A DNA stretch of 64,000 bases from Prochlorococcus sp. AG-402-G22 (GCA_003217035.1 QCHV01000004.1:31069-95068); one strand, 5' to 3'; shown: positions 20,034-30,332, counted from the stretch's first letter. Notes: generated by a model not told the origin, from the letters alone. A program made the numbers and translations.

Positions 20034-21020
20034 TTATGTGGGATCACTTTGAAATACATTCTTAGCAATTTCTAAGGCAACTAAAATCTTCTCTGCTGTA
20101 TCACTTTTATTAATAGAAACTGCCTGCAAATTAATATTTTTAGAATTAATTTTTCTTAACTTTAAAGGTAATGAATTTATAGATTTAGTATCAACCTGTA
20201 TTTCTGAGACTAAAGAGCCCCTTCTCTTAACTTCTGCCAGAGTTGATGCAAGTAAAAGTTTAATCTGATTGTTTAAATATTCAGGTTTTGATTCGAAATT
20301 CTTAAAGGAATTTGAAGCAATAACCTCATTCTTAGCAACAATATTCTTATTCAAAAGAACTTCAGGAAAAGCATATACATAGTTTTCGCCTAGCAAAACA
20401 TTTCCTGCAGATCGCATGTTTATGACCCATTTCCTTCGATCTGAGATTATAGATTGCATTTGCTCAACATGATCCTTTCTTACTAAAAGTATTTTTCTAT
20501 TGGGAGCTTCCCCAGGCTTTACTCTTAAGAATGCATTTAAATTAGCTATACTGAAGATTCTTTCTATTTCTTCTTTAACATTCGAATTATCTTCTAATTG
20601 AAGTGTAAAAGTTCCTAAAGACTGACCACTAGTTATTACAACTTCTCCCTTTCTTAAGGCAAATAAATCTTTTTCTAATTGCATCAAGTCTTCTTCTCTC
20701 TTCTTAATTCTTAATTCAAGAACTTCACTTTGTTTCTTAAGAGGAAGTAAAGATAAACGGCTCTGCTTTAACTCAGCTTGTATATCATTCAAGCGAAATA
20801 ATCCATCTCTTAGCTGACTATCTACAAGCAACATTAAAAGCAAAGAAATAGAACTTATGAAACTTCCAGTCAATATTGTTATTAAAACTGCTGTTCTCCT
20901 CGGTCTTAATTTAAATATGCTTAATCTGGCTTTTCCTATTCTGGTTCCCAAAAAATCTCCAAGGGTTGATAAAACACCACCTAGAATGAGCAAAAAGATA
21001 ATTAATAGCCAGCCGGTCAC
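20034..21020 (-). CDS. DUF3084 family membrane-anchored coiled-coil protein
   Basis: The 328-residue protein has two N-terminal helices (about 1-20 and 45-66) with GDFLGTRIGKARLSIFKLRPR between them, the DUF3084 hallmark, then a coiled-coil (about 75-125, rich in L, E, K and R) and a mixed soluble C-terminus. DUF3084 proteins are found widely in cyanobacteria and have no proven function; the layout suggests an inner-membrane scaffold. The start codon is GTG. It lies downstream of ntcA on the same strand, with 64 bp between, so it may share the ntcA transcript. Confidence 0.82.
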   Translation of the reverse strand: MTGWLLIIFLLILGGVLSTLGDFLGTRIGKARLSIFKLRPRRTAVLITILTGSFISSISLLLMLLVDSQLRDGLFRLNDIQAELKQSRLSLLPLKKQSEVLELRIKKREEDLMQLEKDLFALRKGEVVITSGQSLGTFTLQLEDNSNVKEEIERIFSIANLNAFLRVKPGEAPNRKILLVRKDHVEQMQSIISDRRKWVINMRSAGNVLLGENYVYAFPEVLLNKNIVAKNEVIASNSFKNFESKPEYLNNQIKLLLASTLAEVKRRGSLVSEIQVDTKSINSLPLKLRKINSKNINLQAVSINKSDTAEKILVALEIAKNVFQSDPT

Positions 21021-21084
21021 AATGAAAAATGGTTAAAGCCATCTTAAAGATAAAGTTATTTTACGATGCTAAAGAATAGTTAAA

Positions 21085-21819
21085 TTAATTAAATCGTTTA
21101 GCAAGGGCTATTGGGTCAAAAACTGTTATTTTTTTTCTATCAATCTGAAGCAAGCCTAAAGTTCTTAAATCGCCCAACAACCTAGTGATAGTGACTCTAG
21201 TAGAGCCTATAGCTTCAGCTATAGCTTGATGAGATAATCTCAAATCAATTGTTATGCCCTTTTCTCCTGCTACTCCAAAATCCCTACAAAGGACTAAGAG
21301 AAAGCTTACCAATCGAGAAGACATATCTCTATGAGTCAAAGTCTCAATCATCGTTTCTGTCTGCAAGATCCTGCTAGACAATCCTTGAAGTAAAAGCAAG
21401 CCAACACCACTATCAGCTTCTATTGCATTTCGAACTGACCCCGCTGGCGCGGAAACCATCTCCACCCTTGTAAACGCAACTGCATGGTAAAAACGATCAG
21501 ATCTTTGACCAGTCAAAAGGGAGAGAACCCCAAACAAACTATTTTCTCTTAATAAGGCCACAGTAATTTCCTCGCCAGATTCATAAACTCTTGTCAAACG
21601 AACAGCACCTCTTCTGATCAAATAAACTCTTTCTGCTCGGTCGCCAGGAAAAAATATGGTTTTTGACCGTTCAACCATTTCAGATGTTGCTCCATCAAGC
21701 CCTCGAATAACATCTAGCAATGTCTTCTTAACTTGATCTGCAGCATTAAACTGATTTTGAGGGCTTACCCCCAAAGATTGGCTTGAATGGCGACTAAATT
21801 CAGCTTTAGCAGTTGCCAT
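21085..21819 (-). CDS. ntcA: Global nitrogen regulator NtcA (Crp/Fnr family)
   Basis: NtcA senses 2-oxoglutarate and activates nitrogen-assimilation genes. The product has an N-terminal cyclic-nucleotide-binding-type fold ([20 protein letters not shown]) and a C-terminal helix-turn-helix, [21 protein letters not shown], whose recognition helix is that of NtcA rather than Crp. With ATG at 21819 it has 244 residues; a TTG six codons upstream is possible but less likely. A near-consensus NtcA box lies about 50 bases upstream, so the gene is probably autoregulated. The same window holds a likely target, amt. Confidence 0.96.
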   Translation of the reverse strand: MATAKAEFSRHSSQSLGVSPQNQFNAADQVKKTLLDVIRGLDGATSEMVERSKTIFFPGDRAERVYLIRRGAVRLTRVYESGEEITVALLRENSLFGVLSLLTGQRSDRFYHAVAFTRVEMVSAPAGSVRNAIEADSGVGLLLLQGLSSRILQTETMIETLTHRDMSSRLVSFLLVLCRDFGVAGEKGITIDLRLSHQAIAEAIGSTRVTITRLLGDLRTLGLLQIDRKKITVFDPIALAKRFN

Positions 21820-21868
21820 ATTGGCAAAGCAATTCAAATGACGCTAAGGAGAGGATATAAAAAGGCAT

Positions 21869-21882
21869 GTAGCAATAATGAC
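21869..21882 (-). promoter_or_regulatory. Candidate NtcA-binding site upstream of ntcA
   Basis: On the minus strand the site reads GTC-N8-TAC, one base away from GTA-N8-TAC and matching the minimal GT-N10-AC. Exactly 22 bases downstream towards ntcA is TAGCGT, which fits the TA-N3-T -10 box. This is the spacing of NtcA-activated promoters, so autoregulation is likely. The implied leader would be short (about 15-20 bases). Confidence 0.55.
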
Positions 21883-21983
21883 TTTTTCCAGTTTTATTTG
21901 CCAAGCCTTACATTCTGAATTCATATTCTTGAAGTATTGAAACATCCCCAAAAGACACAAAAGTGCCTTCATCACTAATCTCA

Positions 21984-21999
21984 ACACTATCTGTAGTGT
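21984..21999. promoter_or_regulatory. Inverted repeat between ntcA and the CobO-like gene
   Basis: ACACTATCTGTAGTGT is a 6-base perfect inverted repeat around a 4-base centre, located 58 bases before the TTG of the rightward CobO-like gene. It could be an operator or a small hairpin in the 5' leader. It does not match the NtcA box. Confidence 0.4.
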
Positions 22000-22056
22000 C
22001 TACTCATTGTGAAGATGGATCATGCCGCTAGATTTAAAAAGTTATATCTGTAAATT

Positions 22057-22659
22057 TTGACCGCTAGCCCAAGTTCTATAAATCAAGTCTCAACGACCCC
22101 AGGTGGTGGGGTAAAGCCTTTGGGTTCTCCAAATCCCAGACCATTTCTGAAAATTGTTGAATCGCAAGGACAAGTCCAAGTACACATGGCTAGTTTCAAC
22201 GGAAGTTTTCCTGTTGTTTTAAGTGAGGCCTTAAGATCTGCTGGACTGGGGAGTCAGGTAGTAATAGCTCAGTTTTTAAAAGGTGGAGTTGATCAAGGCC
22301 CAGATAAAGCAATTAACCTTTGCGGAAATCTCCAGTGGCTAAGACCAGACTTACCTTGCTATCTTGCCCGTGAAAAAATAATGGAGAATAATTTATCTGC
22401 AGAATTTATAGAGGCAAAAAAAGCTGTCCAATCAGTTTGGCTAGTTTGCAAGGAAAACTTACTTAAAGAAAATATAAATAAAATTGTTTTGGACGAAATA
22501 GGACTTGCAATTAAAATGGGCTTTATAAGAAAAGCCGATCTAATTCAAACCCTTGAGAAACGGCCCCCATCAATAGATGTAATTATTACAGGTCCCTTTA
22601 TCCCCGACGAGATCCTTTCCATGGCTGATCAAGTAACTGAACTGAGGTGTTCGAAATAA
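22057..22659 (+). CDS. CobO-like P-loop family protein with degenerate Walker A
   Basis: The 200-residue protein aligns by eye with cob(I)yrinic acid a,c-diamide adenosyltransferase (CobO): GQVQVHMASFNGSFPVVLSEALRSAG, then VVIAQFLKGG, and KIVLDEIGLAI as the Walker B region. The Walker A of true CobO (GNGKGKTT) is replaced by ASFNGSFPV near residues 45-53, so the lysine and serine/threonine that hold ATP phosphates are gone. It may be a non-enzymatic paralogue rather than the adenosyltransferase. The start is TTG. The stop overlaps the ATG of dcd (TAATG). Confidence 0.75.
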   Translation: MTASPSSINQVSTTPGGGVKPLGSPNPRPFLKIVESQGQVQVHMASFNGSFPVVLSEALRSAGLGSQVVIAQFLKGGVDQGPDKAINLCGNLQWLRPDLPCYLAREKIMENNLSAEFIEAKKAVQSVWLVCKENLLKENINKIVLDEIGLAIKMGFIRKADLIQTLEKRPPSIDVIITGPFIPDEILSMADQVTELRCSK

Positions 22660-23252
22660 TGCTTAAAAACGATCGCTGGATTTCCAATCAAGCCAAAGCT
22701 GGCATGCTTGAACCTTTTCAAGAGAAATTAATTAGGCATCTAAACCCTGAGTCTAAGGAAAATCCTGTTTTAAGTTTTGGTTGTTCATCTTATGGGTATG
22801 ACCTTAGACTTTCTCCCAAAGAATTTCTGATATTTCGTCACGTTCCTGGAACGGTGATGAATCCAAAGAAATTTAATCCTAAAAATCTTGAATCAACTCC
22901 TCTTCATAAGGATGAAGATGGGGAATTCTTCATTCTCCCTGCTCACTCTTATGGTCTCGGGGTTGCCTTAGAAAGGATGAAAGTACCCCACAACATTACC
23001 GTTGTTTGCCTTGGCAAAAGCACTTATGCTCGCCTAGGGATAATTGTTAATACAACACCTGCAGAAGCCAGTTGGGAGGGTCATTTAACACTTGAATTTA
23101 GTAATAGTTCAGGCGCAGACTGTAGAATTTATGCAAATGAAGGTATATGCCAATTATTATTTCTAGAAGGTGATCCTTGCGAAACAACTTATAGTGACCG
23201 TAAAGGTAAATACCAAAATCAACCTGAAAAAGTTACCCTTGCAAAAATATAA
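22659..23252 (+). CDS. dcd: dCTP deaminase
   Basis: Dcd converts dCTP to dUTP, feeding thymidylate synthesis. The 197-residue protein carries SFGCSSYGYDLRLS, GKSTYARLGIIVNTTPAEASWEGHLTLEF (substrate and catalytic region). ATG at 22659, coupled to the CobO-like gene by a one-base overlap, gives the usual length; a GTG four codons upstream is possible. The next gene, thyX, follows after two bases and uses the product pathway (dUTP to dUMP to dTMP), so dcd-thyX is a functional pair. Confidence 0.96.
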   Translation: MLKNDRWISNQAKAGMLEPFQEKLIRHLNPESKENPVLSFGCSSYGYDLRLSPKEFLIFRHVPGTVMNPKKFNPKNLESTPLHKDEDGEFFILPAHSYGLGVALERMKVPHNITVVCLGKSTYARLGIIVNTTPAEASWEGHLTLEFSNSSGADCRIYANEGICQLLFLEGDPCETTYSDRKGKYQNQPEKVTLAKI

Positions 23253-23254
23253 CT

Positions 23255-23887
23255 ATGAACATTGTTCATCTGGTTACAGCAACTCCAGATGCTGAAAAAA
23301 CAATGGCATATATTGCCAGAGTAAGTAACCCAAAAAATCAAGACAATGAAGACTTTACTAAATTACTTAGGTATTGCATAAAGAATGAACATTGGAGTGT
23401 GTTTGAACAAGCTTTCATGACAGTACAAATTGAAACTAATCGAGGTATAGCTGCCCAAATATTGCGCCATAGGTCTTTTACCTTTCAAGAGTTTTCCCAA
23501 AGGTATGCAGATAGCAGTCAGTTAGGAGAAATACCAGTGCCAGATTTAAGAAGACAAGATAATAAAAATAGGCAAAACTCAATAGCTGATTTATCAAACG
23601 AAGTTACTGAACTTTTTCAAGGGAAAATAAAAGCCCAATTTCAAAATAGTCTCAATTTATATCAAGAAATGCTTGAAGCTGGCATTGCAAAAGAATGTGC
23701 TCGTTTTATACTCCCTCTGGCTACTCCTACAAGAATTTATATGAGTGGATCATGTAGATCTTGGATTCACTATATAAATTTAAGATCTGGCCATGGAACT
23801 CAAAAAGAGCATATGGACATTGCTAATGAATGTAAAAAGATATTTTGCGAACAATTTCCTATTGTGGCAGTTGCACTTGAGTGGTAA
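23255..23887 (+). CDS. thyX: Flavin-dependent thymidylate synthase
   Basis: ThyX methylates dUMP using FAD and methylene-THF, replacing ThyA. The 210-residue protein has the ThyX motif RHRSFTFQEFSQR at residues 71-83, and C-terminal GSCRSWIHYINLRSGHGTQKEHMDIA with the substrate-binding residues. It is separated from dcd by two bases, consistent with co-translation. It converges with the TxlA-like gene, five bases away. Confidence 0.97.
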   Translation: MNIVHLVTATPDAEKTMAYIARVSNPKNQDNEDFTKLLRYCIKNEHWSVFEQAFMTVQIETNRGIAAQILRHRSFTFQEFSQRYADSSQLGEIPVPDLRRQDNKNRQNSIADLSNEVTELFQGKIKAQFQNSLNLYQEMLEAGIAKECARFILPLATPTRIYMSGSCRSWIHYINLRSGHGTQKEHMDIANECKKIFCEQFPIVAVALEW

Positions 23888-23892
23888 TTTTT

Positions 23893-24444
23893 TTATGAAT
23901 GACTTCTAGGGCTGACTACTTTTGGATTGTGTTTATTGCTAAATTGACTGAATTTTTTATTATCGAAAGTGTTTATATTTACCAACTCATTATCTTCAAA
24001 AAGGCCTAGAGAAAAACCTACTAATTTTTCATAATTCTGATAACCTATTGCTTGGCCTTTAAGTTCACCTGACTTATTAAAAAAATTAAATTGGGGAACT
24101 CCATTGACCTGATATTTATCTATATATGAACTCCATCTTTCATTATCTACATTTAATAAAACAATATCTATTTTATTTTCCATTTCCTTTTCTAAATCAA
24201 ACATTGTGGGTGCCATTTCCTGACATACTTCACACCAATCTGCGTAGAACTCAAAAATAGTCGGCTTTTGATTTGACAAGGCAACTTCCGGAGCAAGAGA
24301 CCTTCTAGCTAATTGATCAAGTGATTGAGTGGAATCTAAACCTATCCTTACTGCCACAACTAAGAGTGAAAGAGTTAGTGATACAAGCAGCAAAAGCAGT
24401 TTCTGCGCTTTACCTAGTTCAAGTTTTCCTACGTTATTTGCCAT
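23893..24444 (-). CDS. Membrane-anchored thioredoxin-like protein (TxlA/HCF164 type)
   Basis: The 183-residue protein has one N-terminal membrane helix (about 15-33), then a thioredoxin domain with the redox motif WCEVC (Cys71 and Cys74) and the cis-proline region NGVPQFNF. This is the layout of cyanobacterial TxlA and plastid HCF164, thylakoid lumen-facing oxidoreductases that supply reductant for cytochrome c maturation and b6f assembly. The C-terminal tail is long and polar. Lumenal location is inferred from homology. Confidence 0.85.
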   Translation of the reverse strand: MANNVGKLELGKAQKLLLLLVSLTLSLLVVAVRIGLDSTQSLDQLARRSLAPEVALSNQKPTIFEFYADWCEVCQEMAPTMFDLEKEMENKIDIVLLNVDNERWSSYIDKYQVNGVPQFNFFNKSGELKGQAIGYQNYEKLVGFSLGLFEDNELVNINTFDNKKFSQFSNKHNPKVVSPRSHS

Positions 24445-24540
24445 GAGATCAAGGTTAGAAAACTCACTTTGACATTAATTTGAGTGATTTGTTAGTAAAA
24501 ATTCTCTATTTGAGCTAATCTTTCGATCGATTTAACTTAT

Positions 24541-25938
24541 TTGGCTACTGAAATAGCCAGTAATTCAATGCATCGTATTGGCTGTTCAGATCTAAGCAAG
24601 GGATATCCAAGATTTGGAACAGATGGGATTAGAGGAAAAGCCATAAGCTTATTAAAGCCTGATCTGTTAATTAAAATTGGCTATTTTTCTGGACTAGCAA
24701 TAGCAGGAGATGGTCCTTTCATAATTGGCCAAGATTCTCGGCAAAGCAGTTGCATGATAACTGCTGCATTAACTGCTGGGCTAAACGCTGCAGGTAGAGA
24801 AGTGTGGGTGATTGGTCTCTGTCCAACTCCTGCAATAGCGCACATCATTAGAAGATTTGGCGCCGCTGGGGGGCTCATGGTCTCTGCAAGCCACAATCCT
24901 CCAGAAGATAATGGAATAAAAATCTTTAATAAAACTGGGAATAAGATCACACCCTCTGAGCAAGAATTTATTGAGCAAGGTTTTTTAAAGGAGATAAATC
25001 CTTTAGAGCCTTTAGGCCAAACTCACTATCGATATGAACTAATTAGAGATTATGAGAAGAGTCTTTTAGAGTCTGCAAAAGGGCAAGAGCTTAAAAACAT
25101 TCCAATAGTTTTAGACCTTTGCTGGGGATCAGCTACTTCATGCGGAGAAAGGTTATTTAGAGAACTGGGAGCAGATGTAAAGGTTATTCATGGCAACCCC
25201 GACGGAACAAAAATAAATGTCAAGTGCGGTTCAACTAATCTTGAACCACTTAAAGAGGCAGTATTGGCCAATACTGCCCAAATGGGCTTTGCATTTGATG
25301 GTGATGCTGACCGAATGATTGCTATTGATGAAAAAGGGCGCGTAATAGATGGAGATCATGTTCTTTTTTTATGGGGTACATATTTAAAAAATAAAAATGA
25401 ACTCCCCGGGAAACGTTTAGTAGCTACCTCAATGTCAAATCTGGGCTTGGAAAAGGCATGGCAATCTGATGGCGGAATTTTAGAGCGAACACCTGTTGGA
25501 GATAGATTTGTGCAAGCAGCCATGCTAGAAACTAATGCAAAATTAGGCGGAGAACAGTCAGGGCATATTCTTTCAAGTATTAATGGGCTTTGTGGGGATG
25601 GTTTGCTAACAGCAATTCAAATGTCAACAATATGCCATAGCCTTAATCTTCATCTTTTTGAATGGCTCAATCAAAGTTTTAAACCATATCCTCAGAAACT
25701 GATCAACGTGCCAATATCTAATTCAGATACAAAAACATGCTGGAAAGAATCAGAGCCTCTTCAGACTGCAGTAAATAAAGCAAAAGATGCAATGGGAGAA
25801 CATGGAAGAATTCTTATAAGAGAAAGTGGAACTGAGGAATGCTTAAGAGTAATGGTTGAATCTAAAGATCCCAAAATGGCTGATTCTTGGAGTTCACATT
25901 TAGCAAAGGTTGCATTAACTAATTTAAATGCTGCTTAA
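24541..25938 (+). CDS. glmM: Phosphoglucosamine mutase
   Basis: GlmM interconverts glucosamine-6- and -1-phosphate for peptidoglycan and LPS. The 465-residue protein shows PRFGTDGIRGK near residues 23-33, the phosphoserine loop SASHNPPEDNG with the active serine at residue 117, the metal loop DGDADR near 254-259, and GEQSGH and ESGTEECLR in the later domains. It starts with TTG; ATG at 24568 would trim nine residues. It is divergent from the TxlA-like gene. Confidence 0.95.
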   Translation: MATEIASNSMHRIGCSDLSKGYPRFGTDGIRGKAISLLKPDLLIKIGYFSGLAIAGDGPFIIGQDSRQSSCMITAALTAGLNAAGREVWVIGLCPTPAIAHIIRRFGAAGGLMVSASHNPPEDNGIKIFNKTGNKITPSEQEFIEQGFLKEINPLEPLGQTHYRYELIRDYEKSLLESAKGQELKNIPIVLDLCWGSATSCGERLFRELGADVKVIHGNPDGTKINVKCGSTNLEPLKEAVLANTAQMGFAFDGDADRMIAIDEKGRVIDGDHVLFLWGTYLKNKNELPGKRLVATSMSNLGLEKAWQSDGGILERTPVGDRFVQAAMLETNAKLGGEQSGHILSSINGLCGDGLLTAIQMSTICHSLNLHLFEWLNQSFKPYPQKLINVPISNSDTKTCWKESEPLQTAVNKAKDAMGEHGRILIRESGTEECLRVMVESKDPKMADSWSSHLAKVALTNLNAA

Positions 25939-25963
25939 AACAACTGTGCACTTAAGAATAAAC

Positions 25964-26635
25964 TTATAAAGATTGATTATCAATTTCTTGCAAATTAGGC
26001 ACATCAGTGTAATTCCTAATAAATAATGCGCGATATATAGGTAAGCAATTATCAATTGCATATTGTTCTCTCTCAGTTGTTATCTTAAAGGGATTATTCT
26101 TTAGCCAATGTTCTGATGAATTGCAAGTTTTATCAAAGCACCCGCTTAAATTAATAAGCTCAACAATCGGATCTATAACAGATAAAACATCACTTTGCAC
26201 AAAGATCTTGGAACCTGGGACTAAATGAGCTGCCAAATCGATCATTAATGATGAATTGAATACTCTTCTTTTTTGATGACGTTTTTTAAACCAGGGATCT
26301 GGAAATTGTATTGAAACACTTTGCAATTGACCAGGTTTTAAATTACTCATCCAGCTTCTGAGACTAACATTTGCATTGCAAAATAAAAATCGCAGATTGT
26401 GTAAATCTAATTCTTGTCTTTCACGCTCTGCATGATTTACCAACTTACTTCTTATATCAATTCCTAAAAAATTCCATTTTTTTTCAATCGAAGCAAGTTG
26501 GATCAAAAAGCGACCTCTTGCTGAACCTATATCCAAATGAATTGGTAAGTCTGAATCAACAAAAAGCTTCTTAGGTTCTGGAAGCTCTAGTTGAACTTGA
26601 AAGAAACGGCTAAGAGGGTTTACATGTTGGCGCAC
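25964..26635 (-). CDS. trmB: tRNA (guanine-N7-)-methyltransferase
   Basis: TrmB methylates G46 in tRNA variable loops using SAM. The 223-residue protein has LDIGSARGRFLIQLA (SAM loop), FLGIDIRSKLVNHAERE, and the conserved QFPDPWFKKRHQKRRVFN that binds tRNA and catalyses transfer. Slightly short but complete. Divergent from the DUF3177 gene (85 bp gap) and convergent with glmM (25 bp). Confidence 0.95.
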   Translation of the reverse strand: MRQHVNPLSRFFQVQLELPEPKKLFVDSDLPIHLDIGSARGRFLIQLASIEKKWNFLGIDIRSKLVNHAERERQELDLHNLRFLFCNANVSLRSWMSNLKPGQLQSVSIQFPDPWFKKRHQKRRVFNSSLMIDLAAHLVPGSKIFVQSDVLSVIDPIVELINLSGCFDKTCNSSEHWLKNNPFKITTEREQYAIDNCLPIYRALFIRNYTDVPNLQEIDNQSL

Positions 26636-26720
26636 TCTATAGAAAGAATTAACTACTTCTTTATTCAGCTTAAAAGATAATTAGCAGGATGTTGTACTGA
26701 AAAGGATTTAAGATTGCAAA

Positions 26721-27332
26721 ATGACTGATATCTCCTTTCACACTCTTGTTTGGCTCACCTATAGACTTGGAGCCTTCTTTGCATTTGGACTTCCATTAAC
26801 GCTGTTTACCTGGGCAATAATAAAAAAGGAACAGTCAATAATGAGGTTGTTTTCAATTTACTGGAAGATTGCAAGCTTAATACCTATTAGCATATTGCTT
26901 CTTATAGGAGATAGACCTCTAGGTTATTTAACATCTTTTATATCGCCAATACTATTAACAATTTGCATCTGGTTTTGGGTTGATTTAAATGAAGAGTTGG
27001 CAGATCTTCCATTGATTAAGCCATTGCCATTGTTAGTTAAGATATGGAGATGGATAATCAGCTTATATTCAATCCTCTTTACAACTCTAACCTTCATCAG
27101 TATTCCATGTCTGAACTTAATAGATGGTAAATATTGCAATTCATGGAAAGAAGCTCCACAAAACTTTCATCACTTTTCAAGTAATTTATTTAAATTCCTT
27201 TTTGGGGCAAATTGGACAGAATCAGTTGCTGCATTTATAGGTTATATAGCTTTGCTAGTATATGTAGTAGGGCTACTTCAATGGTTATTAGTACGCTTTC
27301 CTAAGCAAGGCAGAATGGCTGGGGGATTCTAA
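26721..27332 (+). CDS. DUF3177 family membrane protein
   Basis: A 203-residue protein with about five hydrophobic helices. The N-terminus (LVWLTYRLGAFFAFGLPL) and the C-terminal LLVRFPKQGRMAGGF match the cyanobacterial DUF3177 family. No catalytic residue pattern is visible and the function is unknown. It is convergent with ileS and divergent from trmB, so it is a single-gene unit. Confidence 0.75.
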   Translation: MTDISFHTLVWLTYRLGAFFAFGLPLTLFTWAIIKKEQSIMRLFSIYWKIASLIPISILLLIGDRPLGYLTSFISPILLTICIWFWVDLNEELADLPLIKPLPLLVKIWRWIISLYSILFTTLTFISIPCLNLIDGKYCNSWKEAPQNFHHFSSNLFKFLFGANWTESVAAFIGYIALLVYVVGLLQWLLVRFPKQGRMAGGF

Positions 27333-27400
27333 TGAACTATATATTATTTTATAAAAATATCTTAATCCTAATATGAATTAACGCCTTGAAAATAATTGAA

Positions 27401-30310
27401 TTATATTCTTTCAAGTATACCAATGCATCTTCCACATAAACTTAAATGCTGTTTAGAGGTTCCAATATCTCTTTCATAGTGCCAACAACGCTCACATTTT
27501 TGACCTTTTGCGTTAGATATTTCAATTGTACCTAATTCAAAATCATTACTTATTAGGACTTCAGCCCAAGGTTCCCCTCCTAATTGAAATTCTGATACTA
27601 GAAGCCAGTCCCTTATGTTATCAACTTCTAAATCACCATTCTTATTAATAAATTCTATTGCTTTTAATATAGAGCTATTATTTGTTTCAAACCGTAGACT
27701 TGCCTCAAGTGATGAGCCAAGCTGCTGATTTGTTCTGCAATCTTCGAGAGCACGATTAACTGAAGTTCTAAGTTCTCTAATTAAAGCTATATGTTGAGAT
27801 AAAGAATCATCTTTCCATTCAATCTGAACTTTAGGCCATTTTCTTTGAAAAACAGATTTCTCATCTAATTTATAAGGTATATTCTGCCATATATCTTCAG
27901 CCATATGACATAAAACTGGAGCAATTAATCCAGCCAGACTTTCTACAATTAAAGACATAACAGTCTGACATGTTCTGCGCCTTTTATCATTTGGGGCACT
28001 TACATAAAGTCTATCTTTTGCTATATCTAAGTAAAAATTAGATAGATCTACAACGCAAAAACTCTGCAATATTTGAAAAAATCTTGAGAACTCGTAATTT
28101 TGAAATGATAGTGTAATTTCATCAATTATTTCAGCAGTTCTGTGAAGCATCCATTTATCCAGGATAGGTAATTCTGCTATTTGAACTGAATGCTTAACTG
28201 GATCGAAATCATGTAAATTTCCTAAAAGGTATCTAGAAGTATTTCTTACTTTTCTATAAACATCAGCGAGTTGTTTTAGAATATTAGAGCCTATAGGCAC
28301 ATCAACAGAATAATCTACAGAACTGACCCAAAGCCTAAGTACATCAGCTCCATAAGGCGGGTTATTCTTTTTATTTGCCCCTCCTTCAATAACTATTAGC
28401 GGATCAACAATATTCCCAAGTGATTTGCTCATTTTTCTACCACTCTCATCCAACGCAAAGCCATGAGTTAAAACACGGCGGAAAGGTGCTTTCCCATTAA
28501 CAGCAACAGATGTAAGCAATGAAGACTGAAACCACCCGCGATGCTGATCAGACCCTTCTAAATAGAGATCTGCTGGATAGTTAAGACCTTCTCTTTGTGA
28601 GCTAACTGCAGACCAACTAGAACCAGAATCAAACCAAACATCCATAGTATCCAAACCTTTTTGCCATTTTCCAGCTTCTAAAGCGTGAGAAGGAGGTAAT
28701 AAGTCTTTCTCATCTAATTCCCACCAAATATCTGCTCCATGTTTTGCAAAAAGATTTTTTATGTGCTCAATAGTCTCCTTATTTAAAAGAACTTTATTGC
28801 CATCTTTTTGATAAAAAACTGGTATCGGAACACCCCAAGTTCTTTGTCGGGAAATACACCAATCTCCTCTCTCAGAGACCATTGAATAGATTCTATTGCG
28901 TCCATTCTTAGGCAACCATTCGACATTATCTATAGACTTTAATGCTTCAGATCTAAAGCCTTCAACAGAAGCAAACCACTGTTCCGTAGCTCTAAAAATA
29001 GTAGGTTTCTTAGTTCTCCAATCATATGGATATTTATGAGCATAAGGAAACTCCTTCAACAATGCACCAGAAGCACTTAAAGAATTGATGATTTCTTTAT
29101 TGGCTTCTTTTAAAACATTAAGGCCTTTAAACCTACCTGCCTCTGAAGTGAAAATGCCTTTCTCATCTACTGGGCAAAAAACCTCTAAATTATTCTCAAG
29201 TCCTGTTTTGAAATCATCAATTCCATGACCAGGAGCTGTATGAACAAGACCTGTCCCGGATTGAGTTGTTATATAGTTACCCCCAATAACAACTGGACTA
29301 ACCCTTTCAAAAAGAGGATTCTTATAAAGAATTCCCTTCAGCAAGTCTCCTTTAACAGAAGCTAAATTTATTAATTCAATTCCAATATTTGCAGAAACTT
29401 CTTCTAATAATTCAGAAGCTACTATAAGAATTTGATTGTTTAATTGATCTTTAGCAAAGGAATAATCTAACTTTGAATTCACCGAAACAGCTGAATTGGC
29501 AGGTAGCGTCCATGGTGTAGTTGTCCAAATAGCAACTTTTAAAAATTGGATTAACTTATTCTTTTCAAGTGGGATTTCTAATTCTTGCTCTCTAAGTCTC
29601 TCATGCAAAACCTTTGGGATAGAAGTGATAGGGAACGAGACATAGACACTAGGGCTGATATGACCTTCAGGATATTCTAATTCCGCCTCTGCCAATGCTG
29701 TTCTGGAGCTAGGGCTCCAATGGACTGGTTTCAGTCCCCTATAGATATATCCCTTAAGTGCCATTTCCCCGAAAAGTTCAATTTGAGAAGATTCATATTC
29801 TTTTTGAAGAGTTAGATACGAGTTAGCCCAGTCTGCCCATACTCCCCAACGCTTAAAGCCATTCATTTGATTTTCAATCTGCTTCCTTGCATAAGCAGCA
29901 GCCTTCTTTCTTAATTTGATGGGAGTTAATTCTTTTCTCTGTGATTGAGAAATTGTTTGCAAAACCTTTAATTCAATTGGCAGACCATGACAATCCCATC
30001 CAGGAATAAAACGAACCTTCCTTCCTTGCATAATTTGAAATTTATTGATTATGTCTTTAAGTACTTTGTTAAGTGCATGGCCCATATGAAGGGCGCCATT
30101 CGCATATGGAGGACCATCATGCAAAGTAAATGAAGGCCCTTTGTTTGTTGCCCCCAAATCAAAATCAACCCCTTCATCAGACCAGAACCTCTGTATCTCA
30201 GGCTCCCTAATGGTTGCATTGGCTCGCATGCCAAAGCTTGTCTTCAAAAGGTTGAGAGATTCTTTGTAAGAAGGACGTTTGTCTTCGTCCTGATGCATCT
30301 CCTTGGTCAC
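27401..30310 (-). CDS. ileS: Isoleucyl-tRNA synthetase
   Basis: A class I synthetase of 969 residues. The HIGH motif appears as [16 protein letters not shown] (near 67-82), followed by the editing domain ([11 protein letters not shown]), the KMSKS motif in [10 protein letters not shown], and a C-terminal zinc knuckle CERCWHYE with CGRCIG, which marks the bacterial type with C-terminal zinc site. It starts with GTG after the preferred spacing; an in-frame ATG four codons later follows an AAGGAG too closely. A conserved Ycf66-like gene is just upstream (23 bp), probably cotranscribed. Confidence 0.97.
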   Translation of the reverse strand: MTKEMHQDEDKRPSYKESLNLLKTSFGMRANATIREPEIQRFWSDEGVDFDLGATNKGPSFTLHDGPPYANGALHMGHALNKVLKDIINKFQIMQGRKVRFIPGWDCHGLPIELKVLQTISQSQRKELTPIKLRKKAAAYARKQIENQMNGFKRWGVWADWANSYLTLQKEYESSQIELFGEMALKGYIYRGLKPVHWSPSSRTALAEAELEYPEGHISPSVYVSFPITSIPKVLHERLREQELEIPLEKNKLIQFLKVAIWTTTPWTLPANSAVSVNSKLDYSFAKDQLNNQILIVASELLEEVSANIGIELINLASVKGDLLKGILYKNPLFERVSPVVIGGNYITTQSGTGLVHTAPGHGIDDFKTGLENNLEVFCPVDEKGIFTSEAGRFKGLNVLKEANKEIINSLSASGALLKEFPYAHKYPYDWRTKKPTIFRATEQWFASVEGFRSEALKSIDNVEWLPKNGRNRIYSMVSERGDWCISRQRTWGVPIPVFYQKDGNKVLLNKETIEHIKNLFAKHGADIWWELDEKDLLPPSHALEAGKWQKGLDTMDVWFDSGSSWSAVSSQREGLNYPADLYLEGSDQHRGWFQSSLLTSVAVNGKAPFRRVLTHGFALDESGRKMSKSLGNIVDPLIVIEGGANKKNNPPYGADVLRLWVSSVDYSVDVPIGSNILKQLADVYRKVRNTSRYLLGNLHDFDPVKHSVQIAELPILDKWMLHRTAEIIDEITLSFQNYEFSRFFQILQSFCVVDLSNFYLDIAKDRLYVSAPNDKRRRTCQTVMSLIVESLAGLIAPVLCHMAEDIWQNIPYKLDEKSVFQRKWPKVQIEWKDDSLSQHIALIRELRTSVNRALEDCRTNQQLGSSLEASLRFETNNSSILKAIEFINKNGDLEVDNIRDWLLVSEFQLGGEPWAEVLISNDFELGTIEISNAKGQKCERCWHYERDIGTSKQHLSLCGRCIGILERI

Positions 30311-30332
30311 GTGAAAACTTAACTAGAGAAGA

